Positions 25,558 through 34,214 of a DNA stretch of 44,558 nucleotides are shown piece after piece; position 1 is the first letter of the stretch; each line of letters starts with the position of its first letter. The notes under the pieces were generated by a model. It did no database searches. It was not told where the DNA came from and worked only from the letters and a program-made list of their open reading frames with translations. Position numbers and translations under genes: made by a program. Origin of the DNA: an uncultured Granulicella sp. (GTDB taxonomy: Bacteria > Acidobacteriota > Terriglobia > Terriglobales > Acidobacteriaceae); NCBI GenBank assembly GCA_903932155.1, contig CAIZFH010000194.1:1-44558 (forward strand), in the 5' to 3' direction.

Positions 25558-26769
25558 ATGAATAATGTTCAGGAACCGAGTGCTACTACCGGTCAGGCCC
25601 CCGCGGATGTGACTGCACCTGCCAGGTTCACACGCAATAATCCCTACAATTCCACAATCGTGCTCAACCGCGTCCTGAACGGCGCTAGTTGCGATAAAGA
25701 GACGCGGCACATCGCGTTGTCCCTGGATGCCGGCATGACCTATACGCCGGGAGACTCCGTCGGTGTGCTTCCCGGTTACCGTGCCGAGGCAGTGGAAGAG
25801 GTGCTCGCCGCGCTCGGGTTCTCAGGCAATGAGCGAGTACTGAACCATTACAAGGAGGAGATCAGCTTCGAGCAGGCGTTGCGCGCATGGCTCACCATCG
25901 GCAAGCTGACGCGCGGCACCATTGGGCAGTATGCCAAACTGGCCGGTGCCCCAAACGTGGGCGGGCTCGGTTACGATGCGCTCAAGCAGTTGTGCGGGCC
26001 GGAGAACAAAGCCCGTGCCGAGGAGTATTGCTGGGGACGTGAGTTCATCGACCTCATCACAGACTTTCCCGGTGCTGTGGCCAATCCGCAGGAGTTGTTC
26101 AATGTGATGCCACGCCTCGCTGCCCGCCTGTACTCCATCGCGTCCAGCCAGATGCTGCATCCCGATACCGCCGAGACGACCGTGCGCGTCGTGCGATACA
26201 ACACGCATGGCCGCAGCAGACAGGGCGTCGCCAGTGGTCAGTTGGGAGAGCGCGCGGGTGTGGGAGCTAATCTGCCCATCTTCCTCCATTCAAACCAGAA
26301 CTTCCGCCTCCCCCAGGATGGCTCGGTCCCCATCATTATGGTCGGCCCCGGCACAGGTGTCGCACCCTTTCGCGCCTTCCTCGAGGAGAGGCAGGCTAAA
26401 GGGGAATCCGGCAAAAATTGGCTCTTCTTCGGAGACCAGCATTGCGCATCCGATTTCCTATACGAAGAGCAGTGGGGCCAGATGCTCGCCCACGGAACGC
26501 TCACCCGAATGGATACCGCGTTCTCACGCGACCAGGCCCATAAAATCTACGTGCAGGATCGCATCCGAGAGAACGCAGCCGAGCTCTATGCCTGGCTGGA
26601 GAGTGGCGCTTACTTCTATGTCTGCGGAGATGCCGTCAATATGGCCAAAGCGGTAGAGTTGGAGTTGCTCAATGCGATTGCAGCAGGATCCAACACCACA
26701 CAGGAGCGCGCAGCAGAATACCTCGCCGCCATGAAGCAGCAGAAACGTTACCAGCGCGACATCTACTAA
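25558..26769 (+). CDS. CysJ-like FAD/NADPH reductase without flavodoxin domain
   Basis: From ATG 25558 this is 403 residues. It covers the FAD-binding connection domain (YTPGDSVGVLPG, RLYSIASSQ) and the NADP domain (MVGPGTGVAPFRAFLEERQA, YVCGDAVNMAKAVE) and ends in KRYQRDIY, matching the end of sulfite reductase flavoprotein CysJ. The N-terminal FMN flavodoxin domain of CysJ (~200 residues) is absent, so a separate flavodoxin or ferredoxin must serve as partner. It might serve sulfite reduction or another redox enzyme; no hemoprotein gene is nearby. Confidence 0.85.
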   Translation: MNNVQEPSATTGQAPADVTAPARFTRNNPYNSTIVLNRVLNGASCDKETRHIALSLDAGMTYTPGDSVGVLPGYRAEAVEEVLAALGFSGNERVLNHYKEEISFEQALRAWLTIGKLTRGTIGQYAKLAGAPNVGGLGYDALKQLCGPENKARAEEYCWGREFIDLITDFPGAVANPQELFNVMPRLAARLYSIASSQMLHPDTAETTVRVVRYNTHGRSRQGVASGQLGERAGVGANLPIFLHSNQNFRLPQDGSVPIIMVGPGTGVAPFRAFLEERQAKGESGKNWLFFGDQHCASDFLYEEQWGQMLAHGTLTRMDTAFSRDQAHKIYVQDRIRENAAELYAWLESGAYFYVCGDAVNMAKAVELELLNAIAAGSNTTQERAAEYLAAMKQQKRYQRDIY

Positions 26770-26779
26770 CCCTTATCTG

Positions 26780-27229
26780 CTATACGCGGAAGTTGTCCGC
26801 TCGCCAGTTCACGATTGCTTCCTTGATCTGCGTCCGTGTCAGGTTCTCTTTCAAGGCCCGTGCGGCCAGGGCAGGCAGTTCGCCATCCGACGCAAAGCGC
26901 AGCCCGATCAGTTGGTCTTCCGTCAGAGCGTGGCTGCGCGCCAGGTCGTCCGCCGGCAGCAGCGCAACTAGCCGCAACCGCTCTTCCAGTCGAATGATCC
27001 GGTCCTGCACCTTCAAGGCGTACATGCGCGACTTCATGATCGCCAGGAACAGCACAATCGATATCACGATCAACCACCCAAATACAACATGATGGTTGTT
27101 CTCTAGGTGCCAGTCATGCACCAGTTTGTAGGTGGCAAACACAATGTTCAGCATCAGCATCGGCGCTATGAAAAAATGCCATGCAGGGTCCCAGCGTACG
27201 TGGTTCTTGAAATTTTGAGCTTCGGACAT
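26780..27229 (-). CDS. DUF6526-type membrane protein
   Basis: From ATG 27229, with GAGGA 9 bases upstream, this is 149 residues. Two membrane helices (about residues 19-38 and 47-66; VFGWLIVISIVLFLAIMKSR) are followed by a long charged helical region (LKVQDRIIRLEERLRLVALL). I associate this pattern with DUF6526. Role unknown. It converges with the reductase stop (10 bases away) and is divergent from nfo. Confidence 0.7.
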   Translation of the reverse strand: MSEAQNFKNHVRWDPAWHFFIAPMLMLNIVFATYKLVHDWHLENNHHVVFGWLIVISIVLFLAIMKSRMYALKVQDRIIRLEERLRLVALLPADDLARSHALTEDQLIGLRFASDGELPALAARALKENLTRTQIKEAIVNWRADNFRV

Positions 27230-27275
27230 CGTTTGGGTCCTCTCAGTCTTCCAGATTTCACAATTTCGCGGTACA

Positions 27276-27291
27276 TTCGCCGTACGGCGAA
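27276..27291. promoter_or_regulatory. Perfect 16-bp palindrome between DUF6526 gene and nfo
   Basis: TTCGCCGTACGGCGAA is a perfect palindrome lying in the 143-base divergent promoter region, 47 bases from the DUF6526 start and 81 bases from nfo. It is long and symmetric enough to be an operator for an unidentified dimeric regulator. No known regulon motif is recognised. Confidence 0.45.
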
Positions 27292-27372
27292 CGGCAGAAG
27301 CTACAGACAAAGTGATGATACACAGGCAGCTTGCTTATGCGTTCAAGTTTCTTATAAGGTAGCCTCGAAGAC

Positions 27373-28245
27373 ATGACGGAAATCAGCAAAACGCGGCGTA
27401 TCGGAGTCCATCTCAGCACCACCGGCGGCAGTTGGACGGTGGTCGAGCGCGCCGTCGAGATCGGCGCCAACACCTTCCAGATATTCTCCTCCAGCCCGCG
27501 CATGTGGCGCGCCTCGGCGGTCAAGCCGGCCGACGCGAAGAAAATGTCCGAGCTGCGCGCCCTGCACGGCATCGGCCCCGTAGCCATCCACGCCAGCTAT
27601 CTCATCAACGTCTGTAGCCAGACAGAAGCCGTGCGCACCAACTCCGTCGCGGCTCTTCGCGGCGAGGTCGAGCGCGCACTCGCCCTCCATGCGGAGTTTC
27701 TCGTCCTCCATCCCGGTAGCTGGAAGGGACTCACCCGCGACGAAGGCCTGCACCTGGCCGCTGAGTCCATCCGAAGCGCCGCCGCCGACATCGACTTCAC
27801 GGGCGCCAATTTCCACATCCTTATCGAAAACACGGCGGGCGCGGAGTTCTCCCTCGGCGGAAAGCTGGAGCAGGTGGCCGAGTTGGTGGAGCGCCTCCGC
27901 CCCTGCGCGCCGGTCGCCGTCTGTCTGGACACATGCCACATCCACGTCGCCGGATACGACATCGTCTCCGACGCGGGCTACGCAGACACCATGCAGCAGG
28001 TTGGCGCAACCATCGGCTTCGATACCGTGAAGGTCTGGCACTGTAATGACGCCAAGGCCGCCTTCGGCTCCAAACTCGACCGTCACCAGCATATCGGCGT
28101 GGGAACTATCGGTGCCGCACCCTTCCGCCGACTGCTGCATGATGCGCGCTTCGCCCACTGCGCCTTCATCGCCGAAACCCCCGTCGACAACCCCGGTGAC
28201 GAGGCCCGCAACGTCGCCACCCTCAAAGCCCTCGCGGCTGAGTGA
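27373..28245 (+). CDS. nfo: Endonuclease IV (AP endonuclease)
   Basis: This 290-residue Zn-dependent enzyme incises DNA 5' of abasic sites in base-excision repair. The metal and active-site motifs are present in order: IHASYLINV, LHPGSW, IENTAG, CLDTCHIHVAGYD, WHCNDAK with GSKLDRHQHIGVG, and AETPVDN. Length is normal. It is divergent from the DUF6526 gene. After it, 28246-28503 has no gene; it holds a perfect GTCAAGG-C-CCTTGAC palindrome at 28442-28456. Confidence 0.93.
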   Translation: MTEISKTRRIGVHLSTTGGSWTVVERAVEIGANTFQIFSSSPRMWRASAVKPADAKKMSELRALHGIGPVAIHASYLINVCSQTEAVRTNSVAALRGEVERALALHAEFLVLHPGSWKGLTRDEGLHLAAESIRSAAADIDFTGANFHILIENTAGAEFSLGGKLEQVAELVERLRPCAPVAVCLDTCHIHVAGYDIVSDAGYADTMQQVGATIGFDTVKVWHCNDAKAAFGSKLDRHQHIGVGTIGAAPFRRLLHDARFAHCAFIAETPVDNPGDEARNVATLKALAAE

Positions 28246-28503
28246 GGCTTCCAGTCCCACGGGTCGTCATTCTGGCGCAGAATCGGGGTCCCCGGCCAGC
28301 TTGCTGGCTAGGGTGGTAACCAGAATCTCCATCGTTGTCTTTGCCTTTGTTTCATCACGTTCTCGCCTTGTCCTTATCTGTGCTTTTATCGGTGTCAATA
28401 GGTGTAAAGTTTTTTCCCCAAATTCCCCAGTAAATCAGCATGTCAAGGCCCTTGACGCTCAAAAACCAAGCTAACCAATTTATCATCAATCACTTTCACG
28501 CTA

Positions 28504-28731
28504 AAAATAGTTGGCATACTAGTTATGCTCCATCCGATATAATTAAAGTAGTAGAGAAGAGAAAGAGAAGCCCAGCGGGTGTGCTCCGCTTCTCTCCTGC
28601 GCGAGAAAAACATGGATAACCTATTTTATTTCTTATGCTTGGCTGTAACTAGTATCGAATGAATACTTTGCAGGCAGTTTCCTGCAAAGTCATGATTCTG
28701 GCTATTTTAGCTTGAGGGGGGGTGGGGGGGG
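28504..28731 (+). repeat. Structured repeat, copy 1 (inverted relative to 44311-44535)
   Basis: About 225 bp match copy 2 in reverse complement at high identity. The shared parts are AAAATAGTTGGCATACTAGT and the following CATCCG-TATAATTAAAGTAGT stretch, a GAGAAGCCCAGCGGGTGTGC block, GATTCTGG-TATTTTAGCTTGA and a closing G-run. Internal hairpins are AGAGAAGC/GCTTCTCT (28564-28571 and 28588-28595) and ACTTTGCAGG/CCTGCAAAGT (28665-28674 and 28681-28690). It ends 67 bases upstream of leuS in a GGGGGGGTGGGGGGGG run followed by ACCCCC. No reading frame supports a protein. Confidence 0.85.
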
Positions 28732-28798
28732 ACCCCCTGGATCGGCAAGGAAATGCAGATTTTCGCAGGATTCCTGCAGCTTCTTTACAATCATCGAT

Positions 28799-31375
28799 AT
28801 GGAAGAGTCGGTAAAGACTGCCAACGAAGAGCAACAGCGCTATAACCCAGCTGTGATTGAACCCAAATGGCAGGCACGTTGGGATGCCGATCCGTTGCTA
28901 TATGCTGCCGAAGGCCACGATTCCACCAGGCCCAAGTTCTATTGCCTGGAGATGTTGCCTTATCCCAGCGGCCAGTTGCACATGGGACATGTGCGCAACT
29001 ACGCCATCGGCGACGCGCTCGCACGTTTCATGTGGATGCGCGGATATAACGTGCTGCATCCGATGGGCTGGGACGCCTTCGGTCTGCCCGCTGAGAACGC
29101 CGCGCTCAAGAACAACACGCCGCCCGCGGAATGGACACTGGCCAACATCAGTGCCATGCGTCTGCAGATGCGCCGAATGGGCCTCAGTTACGACTGGTCA
29201 ACTGAAGTCACCACTTGTCTGCCGGAGTACTACCGCTGGAACCAGTGGTTCTTTCTGAAGATGTTCGAGAAAGGCTTGGCATACCGCAAGAAGAGCAAGG
29301 TGAATTGGTGCCCAGAATGCCAGACGGTGTTGGCCAACGAGCAGGTGGTAGACGGCAAATGCTGGCGTCACGACGACACAATCGTCGAGATGCGTGATCT
29401 CACCCAGTGGTTTCTCCGCATCACCAAATACGCGGATGAGTTGCTCAACGGCCTCGACCAGATGGATGGCTGGCCGGAGAAGGTCCGCACCATGCAACGC
29501 AACTGGATCGGACGCAGCGAAGGCGCGTTGGTGGACTTTGCCGTTAGCGAGGCCGCTCAGAAGATCACAGTCTTCACCACGCGCATCGATACCATCTTCG
29601 GCGCCACCAGCGTGCAGCTTGCGCCGGAGCACGCCGTGGCAAAAAGTTTTGCAGCAAGCAATCCGGTGTTGGCCGCACAGATCGACGAGATGCTAACGCA
29701 ACAGAAGGCCGCGCGCGAGGCGGGCGACCTCGGCGCGATCGAGAAACATGGCGTCGATACGGGCAAGTTTGCAGTCAATCCATTCAATGGAGAACTTGTT
29801 CCCATCTGGGTTGCAAATTATATTCTGGCTGATTATGGCACAGGTGCCATCATGAGCGTTCCCGCCCACGACGAGCGCGACTTTGAATTCGCCGCCAAAT
29901 ACGGGCTTCCTGTGTGTCGTGTAATTGTGCCGAATAGCGTTACTGGAGATTCTCCGCAGCTTCCGTATCTCGCCGAAGACGACTCGTCACTGGCAGATTC
30001 CGGCCAATGGACAGGGCAATCTTGTACCGATGCGCAACAACAGATGGCCGCATTCGCCAAGAAGAACGGATTTGGCACCGCAACAGTTACTTATCGCCTT
30101 AAGGACTGGGGCGTCAGCCGCCAGCGCTATTGGGGAACGCCGATTCCAATGGTCTACTGCACCAATGGTCACGCGGGAATTGAGCCGGGCGATGTAGTTC
30201 CGCTGCCCGAAAGCGCACTTCCTGTGCTTCTGCCCGCGCAGGTGGAGATCACACAGCAAGGCGGTTCGCCGCTGGGCCGCGTCGCGGAGTTCGTCAACAC
30301 GAGTTGTCCGGTCTGCGGCGGTCCGGCGCGTCGCGAGACCGACACGATGGATACCTTCGTCGATTCCAGTTGGTACTTCTATCGCTACACCGACGCAAAG
30401 AACGCATCCGCTCCCTTCGATTCAGCGAAGGCCAACTACTGGTTTCCCATCGACCAGTACATCGGCGGTGTCGAGCACGCGATCCTGCACCTGATCTATT
30501 CGCGATTCTGGACGCGAGTGATGCGTGATCTCGGCATGATCCAAAACGACGAGCCCGCCGCGCGCCTCTTCACCCAGGGAATGGTGATCAAGGACGGCGC
30601 CAAGATGTCGAAGTCGAAGGGAAACGTCGTATCGCCCGACCTCATGATCGAGCGCTACGGCGCCGACGCGACGCGCATGTACGCCCTCTTCGCCGCGCCG
30701 CCGGACCGCGATCTGGACTGGCAGGAAGACGGCGTTGCAGGCATCAGCCGCTTTCTGGCAAGGGTCTATCGCCTGACATCGAAGTACGCGGAGAAGCTGC
30801 AGAAGTCTACAGCGAACTCAGATGCAACAGCGATGGGGAGTGAGGGTGATCAGAAGCTGCTTCGCTCGATGCATCAGACGATTGCGAAGATAACAATTGA
30901 TTTCGATGGGCGCTGGCACTTCAATACTTCGATTGCGGCGATCATGATCTTTGTCAACCTGATTGCGGATTATGACTTGGCAATGGAGAACGGATTTGAG
31001 AATGTAGACGCGATTGTCGGATCAGTTTCGCCGAAGGTCACAAAAGAAGTCTTTAACACGCTCACATTGCTGCTTGCACCCTTCGCCCCGTTTCTCGCAG
31101 CCGAATTGTGGGAGCAACTTGGTGGCCAGGACATTGTCTTCCGCGTCGCGTGGCCGGTGGCCGATGCGGAGCTTGCTCGCGAGGCCGAGTTGGAGATACC
31201 CGTTCAAGTAAACGGCAAACTCGCAAGTGTCGTCATTGTGCCCGCTGGCAGCGATGAGGCGACGATCAAGTCTGCGGCGCAGTCCGATGCCAAGGTCATG
31301 GCACGAATTACGGGCAAGATCATGGTCAAGATGATTGTGGTGCCGGGCAAGCTAGTCAACATCGTGGTGAAGTAG
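28799..31375 (+). CDS. leuS: Leucyl-tRNA synthetase
   Basis: From ATG 28799 this class I synthetase has 858 residues. It shows the HIGH signature as HMGH in LPYPSGQLHMGHVRNYAIGD, a Zn-like WCPECQTVLANEQV, an editing CP1 domain with TRIDTIFGATSVQLAPEH, and KMSKS (KDGAKMSKSKGNVVSP), with the anticodon-binding domain at the end. It charges tRNA-Leu and edits mischarged products. The open frame extends back into repeat copy 1 by chance. The next gene starts on the base after its stop, so the two are co-translated. Confidence 0.94.
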   Translation: MEESVKTANEEQQRYNPAVIEPKWQARWDADPLLYAAEGHDSTRPKFYCLEMLPYPSGQLHMGHVRNYAIGDALARFMWMRGYNVLHPMGWDAFGLPAENAALKNNTPPAEWTLANISAMRLQMRRMGLSYDWSTEVTTCLPEYYRWNQWFFLKMFEKGLAYRKKSKVNWCPECQTVLANEQVVDGKCWRHDDTIVEMRDLTQWFLRITKYADELLNGLDQMDGWPEKVRTMQRNWIGRSEGALVDFAVSEAAQKITVFTTRIDTIFGATSVQLAPEHAVAKSFAASNPVLAAQIDEMLTQQKAAREAGDLGAIEKHGVDTGKFAVNPFNGELVPIWVANYILADYGTGAIMSVPAHDERDFEFAAKYGLPVCRVIVPNSVTGDSPQLPYLAEDDSSLADSGQWTGQSCTDAQQQMAAFAKKNGFGTATVTYRLKDWGVSRQRYWGTPIPMVYCTNGHAGIEPGDVVPLPESALPVLLPAQVEITQQGGSPLGRVAEFVNTSCPVCGGPARRETDTMDTFVDSSWYFYRYTDAKNASAPFDSAKANYWFPIDQYIGGVEHAILHLIYSRFWTRVMRDLGMIQNDEPAARLFTQGMVIKDGAKMSKSKGNVVSPDLMIERYGADATRMYALFAAPPDRDLDWQEDGVAGISRFLARVYRLTSKYAEKLQKSTANSDATAMGSEGDQKLLRSMHQTIAKITIDFDGRWHFNTSIAAIMIFVNLIADYDLAMENGFENVDAIVGSVSPKVTKEVFNTLTLLLAPFAPFLAAELWEQLGGQDIVFRVAWPVADAELAREAELEIPVQVNGKLASVVIVPAGSDEATIKSAAQSDAKVMARITGKIMVKMIVVPGKLVNIVVK

Positions 31376-32305
31376 ATGGCACTCGAAAGCGTTACGCCGC
31401 TACGTGGTACGCAGTCGTTTGTGCATATCCTTACAGCCTGCTGGAAACGCCCTTCGCTGACTGCGCTGGAGGTGCTGTGGCGATGGGCCTTCGGTGCACC
31501 AGCATTGGCGTTGATGGCATACGAAGCGCTCGGCATCTGGCGCGGCGCGCAGGTCGATACAACAGCCCTCAAGCAGATATCTCTGCTGGACCCGATGAGT
31601 GCCGCCGCAACCTTGACTGACGTGAGCACGCAATTGCTGCCGCCGATGCTGCGTGTGGCCGAGTGGCTCGTACCGCTGCTTCTGGTTGTGTGGATTGTCG
31701 TCTCCTCGTTTGGCCGCGTCGCCGTGCTGCGGCGTGTGGATGCGCAACTGCACGCACGGCCGGGTACGCTGATACTGTTGCAGTCGGTACGCGTAACCGC
31801 GCTGGCAGGCAGTTTCGCACTGTGGTTCGAGTTGCTGCAAATGGCCACGCAGGTTGCGGTGAAGCTGCCCATTTCGGCGGGCCACGAACCGAACCTTGTG
31901 CTGTACTGCGCGATTGTCATTGTTGCGACACTGGGAATGTTTACCCTGTGGGCTGTCCTCAGTTGGGCGCTGTCGATCGCCCCGCTGCTGGCGATGCTCA
32001 ATAATTTGGGCGCGCGAGCAAGTCTGGCCGCTTCGTTTCGCCTTGGGTCGCTCCGCTCCAAACTGATCGAGATCAACCTGGTGATGGGAATCGTCAAGAT
32101 CGCGCTGATCGTACTGGCAATGGTGTTCTCCGCGTCCCCTCTCCCATTCGAGAGCGTGGCCACGCCGCAGTTCATGGCATGGTGGTATGCAGGCGTTACT
32201 GTTCTCTATCTGGTTGCATCGGATTTCTTCCACGTCGCGCGTCTGGTGGCGTATCTCAAACTTTGGAAGTCGTACAACCGCGACGAGCTGCATATACGTT
32301 CCTGA
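31376..32305 (+). CDS. Hypothetical multi-pass membrane protein after leuS
   Basis: This 309-residue protein begins at an ATG directly behind the leuS TAG. It has about five to six predicted membrane helices (for example WLVPLLLVVWIVVSSFG, ALIVLAMVFSASPLPF and YAGVTVLYLVASDFF) with short polar loops. I do not recognise the family. Tight coupling to leuS suggests co-transcription rather than a shared function. It ends 49 bases before the GH28 gene. Confidence 0.7.
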   Translation: MALESVTPLRGTQSFVHILTACWKRPSLTALEVLWRWAFGAPALALMAYEALGIWRGAQVDTTALKQISLLDPMSAAATLTDVSTQLLPPMLRVAEWLVPLLLVVWIVVSSFGRVAVLRRVDAQLHARPGTLILLQSVRVTALAGSFALWFELLQMATQVAVKLPISAGHEPNLVLYCAIVIVATLGMFTLWAVLSWALSIAPLLAMLNNLGARASLAASFRLGSLRSKLIEINLVMGIVKIALIVLAMVFSASPLPFESVATPQFMAWWYAGVTVLYLVASDFFHVARLVAYLKLWKSYNRDELHIRS

Positions 32306-32354
32306 TGAAGCCTTTTCGCAGTATTATTTCCAACCATCCATCGGCTCTGCTAGC

Positions 32355-34124
32355 ATGGCGGGCACTATGAATAACTTCGATTCCGCCCGCCGCGATCTTT
32401 TGAGACTCAGCAGCATGGGTCTTGCCGCCTCAGCCGTCTCCGTTATCCCCGCGCTGGGTGCAGCCAAGAAAGTCGCCGCACCGCCGCTCTCTCCCATGCT
32501 CTTCGATGTGCGCACCTTCGGCGCAACCGGCGATGGAAAGACAGTCGATTCACCCGCCATCAACAAAGCGATCGAAGCGGCTGCTGCGGCTGGCGGAGGC
32601 ACGGTCATCTTTCCCGCGGGCAACTACCTTAGCTTCTCGATTCGCCTGAAGAGCCACGTCGATCTATACCTCACGCAGGGCTGCACGATCATCGCCGCGG
32701 ATTCGCCACTTCCCGGTCAGACAACTGGCTACATGGGAGGCACCTACGACACCGCCGAGCCTAATACCGCTTGGAATGCCTACCAGGACTACGGCCACAA
32801 CCATTGGCACAACTCGCTCCTGTGGGGCGACGGAATCAGCGACTTCTCCATCACGGGGCCCGGCCTCATCTGGGGCCGTGGGCTGAGCGCCGGGGTCGGT
32901 GCCGGTCGTCCTCCAGCAGCCGCGGCTGCCCCAGGCTCCGGTTCGGCAAGCACACCACCGCCCGCCGCTCCGCCATCACCCACATCACCAGCTACGCCAG
33001 CGGCGGCAGAAGCGACCTTGCCTCCGCGCGGGGCACGCGGCAACTACCTCAGTTTCCGCGCCGAGCAGGCCGGTGTTGGCAATAAGACCTTCGGTCTCAA
33101 GAACTGCCGCAACGTTGTTCTGCGCGATTTCTCCATCCTCAAGGGCGGGCACTTTGCGATCCTGGTCACTGGTGTCGACAACCTCACCATCGACAACCTC
33201 AAGATCGATACCGACCGCGACGGCATGGATATCGACTGCTGCAAGAACGTCCGTGTCTCCAATACCACCGTCAACTCGCCCTGGGATGACGCCATCGTCC
33301 CCAAGTCGAGCTATGCGCTCGGCTATGCTCGTTCGTGCGAAAACATCAATATCACCAACTGTTACGTTGCCGGCTGCTGGGAGCTAGGTAGTGTCCTCGA
33401 CGGCACATGGAAGCGGAGGACCGGCGGTGGTGGCACCGGACGCATCAAGTTCGGTACCGAATCCAACGGCGGCTTCATCAATATCGCCATCTCCAACTGC
33501 GTCTTCGAAGGCTGCCAGGGACTGGCGATGGAGACGGTCGACGGCGCGTTGCTGCAAGACATCACAGTCAGCAACATCACCATGCGCGACATCATCAGTT
33601 GCCCCATCTATCTGCGTCTTGGCGCCCGCCTGCGCGGGCCGAAGGCCACGACCCCGGGCGGTCCGAACACCGTGGTCGGCTCGCTGAAGCGGGTGCTGAT
33701 CAACAACATCAACTGCTTCAACACCGTATCCAGGTACGGTTCCAACATCACGGGTATTCCTGGCTACCCCGTCGAAGACCTCAAGATATCCGATGTTTAC
33801 GTTCAGTGCGTCGGTGGAGGCACTCCCGATCAGGTCAAGATCGTGGTACCGGAGAAAGAAGACGCCTATCCCGAGCCCGGAATGCTGGGCTCGCTGCCCA
33901 CCTATGGCTTCTACTTCCGCCACCTCAACCGGCTGGAGATGAGCCACGTTGAGATCGCGCCCGTAACGCCAGACGCACGCCCTGCCATCTATCTGGACGA
34001 CGTGCATCGCGCGGACTTCTTTGCCATCACCGCGCCCAGCTCGCCGCCCGCCTTCTCCATCAACAAGTCCACCGACGTGCGTATCCTGATGAGCCGTGCC
34101 GCGCCGGATTCCACCACGCCGTAA
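32355..34124 (+). CDS. Glycoside hydrolase family 28 (polygalacturonase-like) protein
   Basis: From ATG 32355 (or 32367) this is about 589 residues with a Tat-like signal (SARRDLLRLSSMGLAASAVS). The domain opens with FDVRTFGATGDGKTVDSPAI, then the right-handed beta-helix: DTDRDGMDIDCCKNV, the catalytic-like WDDAIVPKSS and GRIKFGTESNGG. GH28 enzymes cut pectic galacturonans in the periplasm or outside. The usual GHG motif near the active site is not obvious. A ~50-residue Pro/Ala/Ser linker (about 32890-33045) interrupts the domain. It sits between leuS and mraY without functional link. Confidence 0.8.
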   Translation: MAGTMNNFDSARRDLLRLSSMGLAASAVSVIPALGAAKKVAAPPLSPMLFDVRTFGATGDGKTVDSPAINKAIEAAAAAGGGTVIFPAGNYLSFSIRLKSHVDLYLTQGCTIIAADSPLPGQTTGYMGGTYDTAEPNTAWNAYQDYGHNHWHNSLLWGDGISDFSITGPGLIWGRGLSAGVGAGRPPAAAAAPGSGSASTPPPAAPPSPTSPATPAAAEATLPPRGARGNYLSFRAEQAGVGNKTFGLKNCRNVVLRDFSILKGGHFAILVTGVDNLTIDNLKIDTDRDGMDIDCCKNVRVSNTTVNSPWDDAIVPKSSYALGYARSCENINITNCYVAGCWELGSVLDGTWKRRTGGGGTGRIKFGTESNGGFINIAISNCVFEGCQGLAMETVDGALLQDITVSNITMRDIISCPIYLRLGARLRGPKATTPGGPNTVVGSLKRVLINNINCFNTVSRYGSNITGIPGYPVEDLKISDVYVQCVGGGTPDQVKIVVPEKEDAYPEPGMLGSLPTYGFYFRHLNRLEMSHVEIAPVTPDARPAIYLDDVHRADFFAITAPSSPPAFSINKSTDVRILMSRAAPDSTTP

Positions 34125-34171
34125 TTAACCAGGTTCACCGCATAGCCTGTTAACATAGCCATGTGTGCACA

Positions 34172-34194
34172 GCGCAGGCTGTAAAGTCCTGCGC
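34172..34194 (+). promoter_or_regulatory. Hairpin in the mraY leader
   Basis: GCGCAGG (34172-34178) and CCTGCGC (34188-34194) form a 7-bp stem with a 9-base loop, ending 20 bases before the mraY TTG. It may end the GH28 transcript or influence mraY translation. No T-run of note follows (CTTTAAAA). Confidence 0.4.
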
Positions 34195-34214
34195 CTTTAA
34201 AAGGCGGGCGCGGA

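Noticed and set aside
28649-28834. Small ORFs in both repeat copies with similar tails (TLQE-CKV-IR)
   Set aside because: They run out of hairpin and G-run DNA, start at unrelated points and lack ribosome sites; the likeness only reflects the DNA repeat.
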